From Draconibacterium orientale (lineage in GTDB: Bacteria > Bacteroidota > Bacteroidia > Bacteroidales > UBA1556): a DNA stretch of 7,575 nucleotides. A model generated the notes under the pieces. The model searched no databases. It was given only the letters and a program-made list of their open reading frames with translations, and was not told where the DNA came from. Both the position numbers and the translations under genes were made by a program. Shown piece after piece: positions 7,256 to 7,575 of this stretch (the first letter of the stretch is position 1; each line of letters opens with the position of its first letter). The DNA lies in contig DZDC01000106.1 in assembly GCA_022736595.1 (NCBI GenBank), positions 1 through 7,575 of the forward strand. The letters are read 5' to 3'.

Positions 7256-7300
7256 TTATCCATTTTGGCAAACATCATAAGCATTTGCCAAAATGGATAA
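7256..7300 (-). terminator. Long perfect hairpin between the upstream gene and the GH32 gene
   Basis: A 17-bp perfect inverted repeat: TTATCCATTTTGGCAAA (7256-7272) pairs with TTTGCCAAAATGGATAA (7284-7300) around an 11-base loop. It starts 19 bases after the stop codon of the upstream secreted-protein gene, so it probably terminates that transcript or protects its 3' end. There is no T-run directly after the stem on the minus strand, so it is not a textbook intrinsic terminator. An operator role for the GH32 promoter is the alternative. Confidence 0.55.
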
Positions 7301-7319
7301 TATACTAAGGAATATAAGC

Positions 7320-7575
7320 TTAATTTATGGCTATTTTTGTGCTATTAGTTTTTCCTTCTACATCAGTTTTTTTGATAATAAACAACCCTTTCAACTTAGA
7401 TGAATATGGAAGTTTTTGACTTCCATTTAATGTTAGCAAAAGTTTGCCTGTCAATGAGAAAATTTCTGTTTTCACTATTTCTGCAGAAACAAATGGACTT
7501 GAAACACCTGTAGTTGTATCATTGAATGCAATGACTTCGTCCCAGAAACAGCGACTTTGTTCACCTACTATTGTT
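7320..7575 (-). CDS. C-terminal fragment of a secreted protein with probable type IX secretion sorting domain
   Basis: An open frame enters from the right edge and ends at TAA (7322-7320), giving 84 residues; the first base of the window edge (7575) belongs to an incomplete codon. The fragment runs through FWDEVIAFNDTTTG, then VKTEIFSLTGKLLLTL, then KLKGLFIIKKTDVEGKT and ends in STKIAIN. The pattern of a short 'EIFSLTGKLL' strand, a 'KGLFIIK' strand and a terminal 'TKIAIN' strand is that of type A C-terminal domains, which direct export by the type IX system and are then removed. The part before it looks like the edge of a beta-rich extracellular domain, but its function lies outside the window. 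Same strand as the GH32 cluster, but separated from it by 196 bases with a hairpin, so probably a different transcription unit. Confidence 0.72.
   Translation of the reverse strand, partial: TIVGEQSRCFWDEVIAFNDTTTGVSSPFVSAEIVKTEIFSLTGKLLLTLNGSQKLPYSSKLKGLFIIKKTDVEGKTNSTKIAIN

Overview
The window looks like chromosomal DNA from a member of the Bacteroidota, probably an environmental Bacteroidales/Marinilabiliales-type or related lineage. Evidence: a hybrid two-component system (sensor, kinase, receiver and AraC domains in one protein), a promoter with the phylum's TAnnTTTG -7 element, Bacteroidota-style lipoprotein signals, low G+C, and a neighbouring secreted protein with what looks like a type IX secretion C-terminal sorting domain. 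The genus cannot be fixed from this sequence alone.

All genes lie on the minus strand. In transcription order (right to left): the 3' end of a secreted protein (7320-7575, cut by the window edge); a 196-bp intergenic region with a long perfect hairpin, two smaller dyads and a weak promoter candidate; then a three-gene cluster of GH32 beta-fructosidase lipoprotein (5354-7123), sugar-porter MFS transporter (3987-5324) and PfkB-family fructokinase (2977-3921). A good intrinsic terminator (2911-2954) follows, then a separately promoted hybrid two-component regulator with a ribose/fructose-type periplasmic binding domain (44-2806). Positions 1-43 hold nothing recognisable.

Together these genes form a compact fructose-polymer/sucrose utilisation locus. 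GH32 releases fructose in the cell envelope, the MFS porter carries it across the inner membrane, fructokinase phosphorylates it to enter glycolysis, and the regulator probably senses periplasmic fructose and activates the cluster. The order regulator-fructokinase-MFS-GH32 matches, from memory, the core of the Bacteroides thetaiotaomicron fructan locus (BT1754-BT1759 region). No SusC/SusD-like outer-membrane pair is visible in this window.

I do not see a novel system. The most unusual structure is a 23-bp near-perfect inverted repeat pair (3855-3877 and 3959-3981) that brackets the fructokinase start codon. One arm lies inside the coding sequence and accounts for part of an odd N-terminal extension.
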